Source: a virus. Taken from it: 40,472 bases of DNA. Each line of letters opens with the position of its first letter. The first letter of the stretch is position 1. The notes beneath the pieces were generated by a model, which saw nothing but the letters and a program-made list of their open reading frames with translations, had not been told where the DNA came from and did no database searches. Both the position numbers and the translations under genes were made by a program. This document shows positions 39,673 to 40,472 of the stretch, in pieces. The DNA lies in IMG/VR virus record IMGVR_UViG_3300009159_000128, positions 1 to 40,472 of that record; one strand, written 5' to 3'.

Positions 39673-39712
39673 CTATGGTAAGTGGAGACATCCTGAAAAA
39701 CGTAAAAAACTA

Positions 39713-40472
39713 ATGAAAAATATAGATATAAAAAATAATACCTTAGATAAACAATACCAATCACTCTTACAAGACATCCTTGATAATGGTGTATCAAAAA
39801 AAGATAGAACAGGAACTGGTACAATAAGTGTATTTGGTAGACAGATTAGACATAAAATGAGTGAGGGGTTTCCATTACTTACTACAAAGAAAATGCCGTT
39901 CAAAACAATCACCACAGAACTAATGTGGTTCTTGCGTGGTGATACAAACATCAAGTTCCTTGTGGATAATAATTGTCATATTTGGGATGGTGATGCTTAT
40001 AAGAACTATTGTAAGATTGCAAATTCTGTAGAAGAACCCGATTATGAAATCCATGTTGACGACCCAGACGAAAATTGCACAAGGGTGATGACTATGGAAG
40101 AGTTCATCAACAAAATCAAAACCGATGATGAGTTTGCTAAGAAGTGGGGTGACCTTGGACCTGTGTATGGAAAGCAATGGAGAAGTTGGAACCGAAATGC
40201 AACTCGTGATGAGAAAATAGTTGACCCTGGTGTTTATACAAAACAAATAGACCAAATCCAAAATCTAATTAACGACCTTAAAACAAATCCAGATTCAAGA
40301 CGATTAATTGTCTCAGCGTGGAATCCCGCAGATTTACCACATCAAGTATTACCACCTTGTCATTATGGATTTCAAGTTTATACAAGAGAGTTGAGTGCTA
40401 GTGAAAGAATCACGTATAAAAACACTAAACAAATTAATTTATTGGATTCAAATGAACTGTTTGATTTTATAA
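39713..40472 (+). CDS. thyA: Thymidylate synthase (ThyA), cut by the window edge
   Basis: Makes dTMP from dUMP with methylenetetrahydrofolate. The visible 253 residues show the N-terminal [12 protein letters not shown], the substrate-loop [13 protein letters not shown], the [31 protein letters not shown] helix, and the catalytic cysteine in PPCHYGFQV (C216, base 40358). An insertion between WDGDAY and the [11 protein letters not shown] strand makes it longer than bacterial ThyA. The C-terminus lies beyond the window. An in-frame ATG at 39656 would add 19 basic residues ([17 protein letters not shown]...) and overlap the previous gene. Confidence 0.95.
   Translation, partial: MKNIDIKNNTLDKQYQSLLQDILDNGVSKKDRTGTGTISVFGRQIRHKMSEGFPLLTTKKMPFKTITTELMWFLRGDTNIKFLVDNNCHIWDGDAYKNYCKIANSVEEPDYEIHVDDPDENCTRVMTMEEFINKIKTDDEFAKKWGDLGPVYGKQWRSWNRNATRDEKIVDPGVYTKQIDQIQNLINDLKTNPDSRRLIVSAWNPADLPHQVLPPCHYGFQVYTRELSASERITYKNTKQINLLDSNELFDFI

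Overview
The window is AT-rich, about 99 % gene-packed, and carries many small overlapping genes with almost all long genes on the + strand. This is the style of a large double-stranded DNA bacteriophage. No terminase, portal, capsid or tail gene was recognised here, so the phage assignment rests on gene content: a DUF3310 protein, a DUF932-like protein, orphan DNA methyltransferases, a DRB0094-family RNA ligase, thymidylate synthase, a thioredoxin/glutaredoxin pair, and dozens of tiny hypothetical genes. A Bacteroidota host is suggested by about eight promoters with the Bacteroidota signature (TTG/TTTG, 19-20 bases, TAnnTTTG), by a primary-type sigma factor close to the Bacteroidota form, by a DnaK and a type-II glutamine synthetase of Bacteroidota style, and by a Hc1 (histone H1-like) protein.

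Layout. 1-1.66 kb: sigma factor, zinc-ribbon protein and a compact structured RNA with a likely pseudoknot and a terminator. 1.66-5.2 kb: a membrane/coiled-coil protein, an amidase-fold protein lacking expected zinc ligands, and two spanin-like membrane proteins; I infer a lysis or envelope module. 5.2-9.9 kb: proteins with zinc ribbons and Gly/Ser-rich modules, a Hc1-like protein and small unknowns. 9.9-14.3 kb: DnaJ, a Dam-type methyltransferase, and a 649-residue protein joining a WCT-motif domain to leucine-rich repeats. 14.3-16.1 kb: DUF932-like protein, thioredoxin, glutaredoxin. 16.1-18.2 kb: a minus-strand island of three unknown genes. 18.2-24 kb: a large acidic protein, glutamine synthetase, DUF3310, beta-class methyltransferase, DUF192, Nudix. 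24-30.2 kb: small proteins under Bacteroidota promoters, a lipoprotein, a minus-strand ECF sigma factor, RNA ligase and a second WCT-domain protein. 30.3-33.1 kb: full-length DnaK and a 2-oxoglutarate/Fe(II) oxygenase. 33.1-39.7 kb: small accessory genes, including a lipoprotein, a metallophosphoesterase, a secreted DUF1566 protein and coiled-coil membrane proteins. 39.7 kb to the end: thymidylate synthase, cut by the window edge.

How it may work together (inference). Two sigma factors plus host-type promoters suggest the phage redirects the host RNA polymerase. DnaK and DnaJ would give it its own folding capacity. Thioredoxin, glutaredoxin, ThyA, Nudix, DUF3310 and glutamine synthetase all touch nucleotide or nitrogen supply. 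Several otherwise unrelated proteins, including the ECF sigma factor, start with a short amphipathic segment ending in (I/L)-x-E. This resembles the cleavable capsid-targeting leaders of T4 internal proteins and raises the possibility that they are packaged and injected. That idea, the pair of WCT-domain proteins and the pseudoknotted RNA are the most promising leads.
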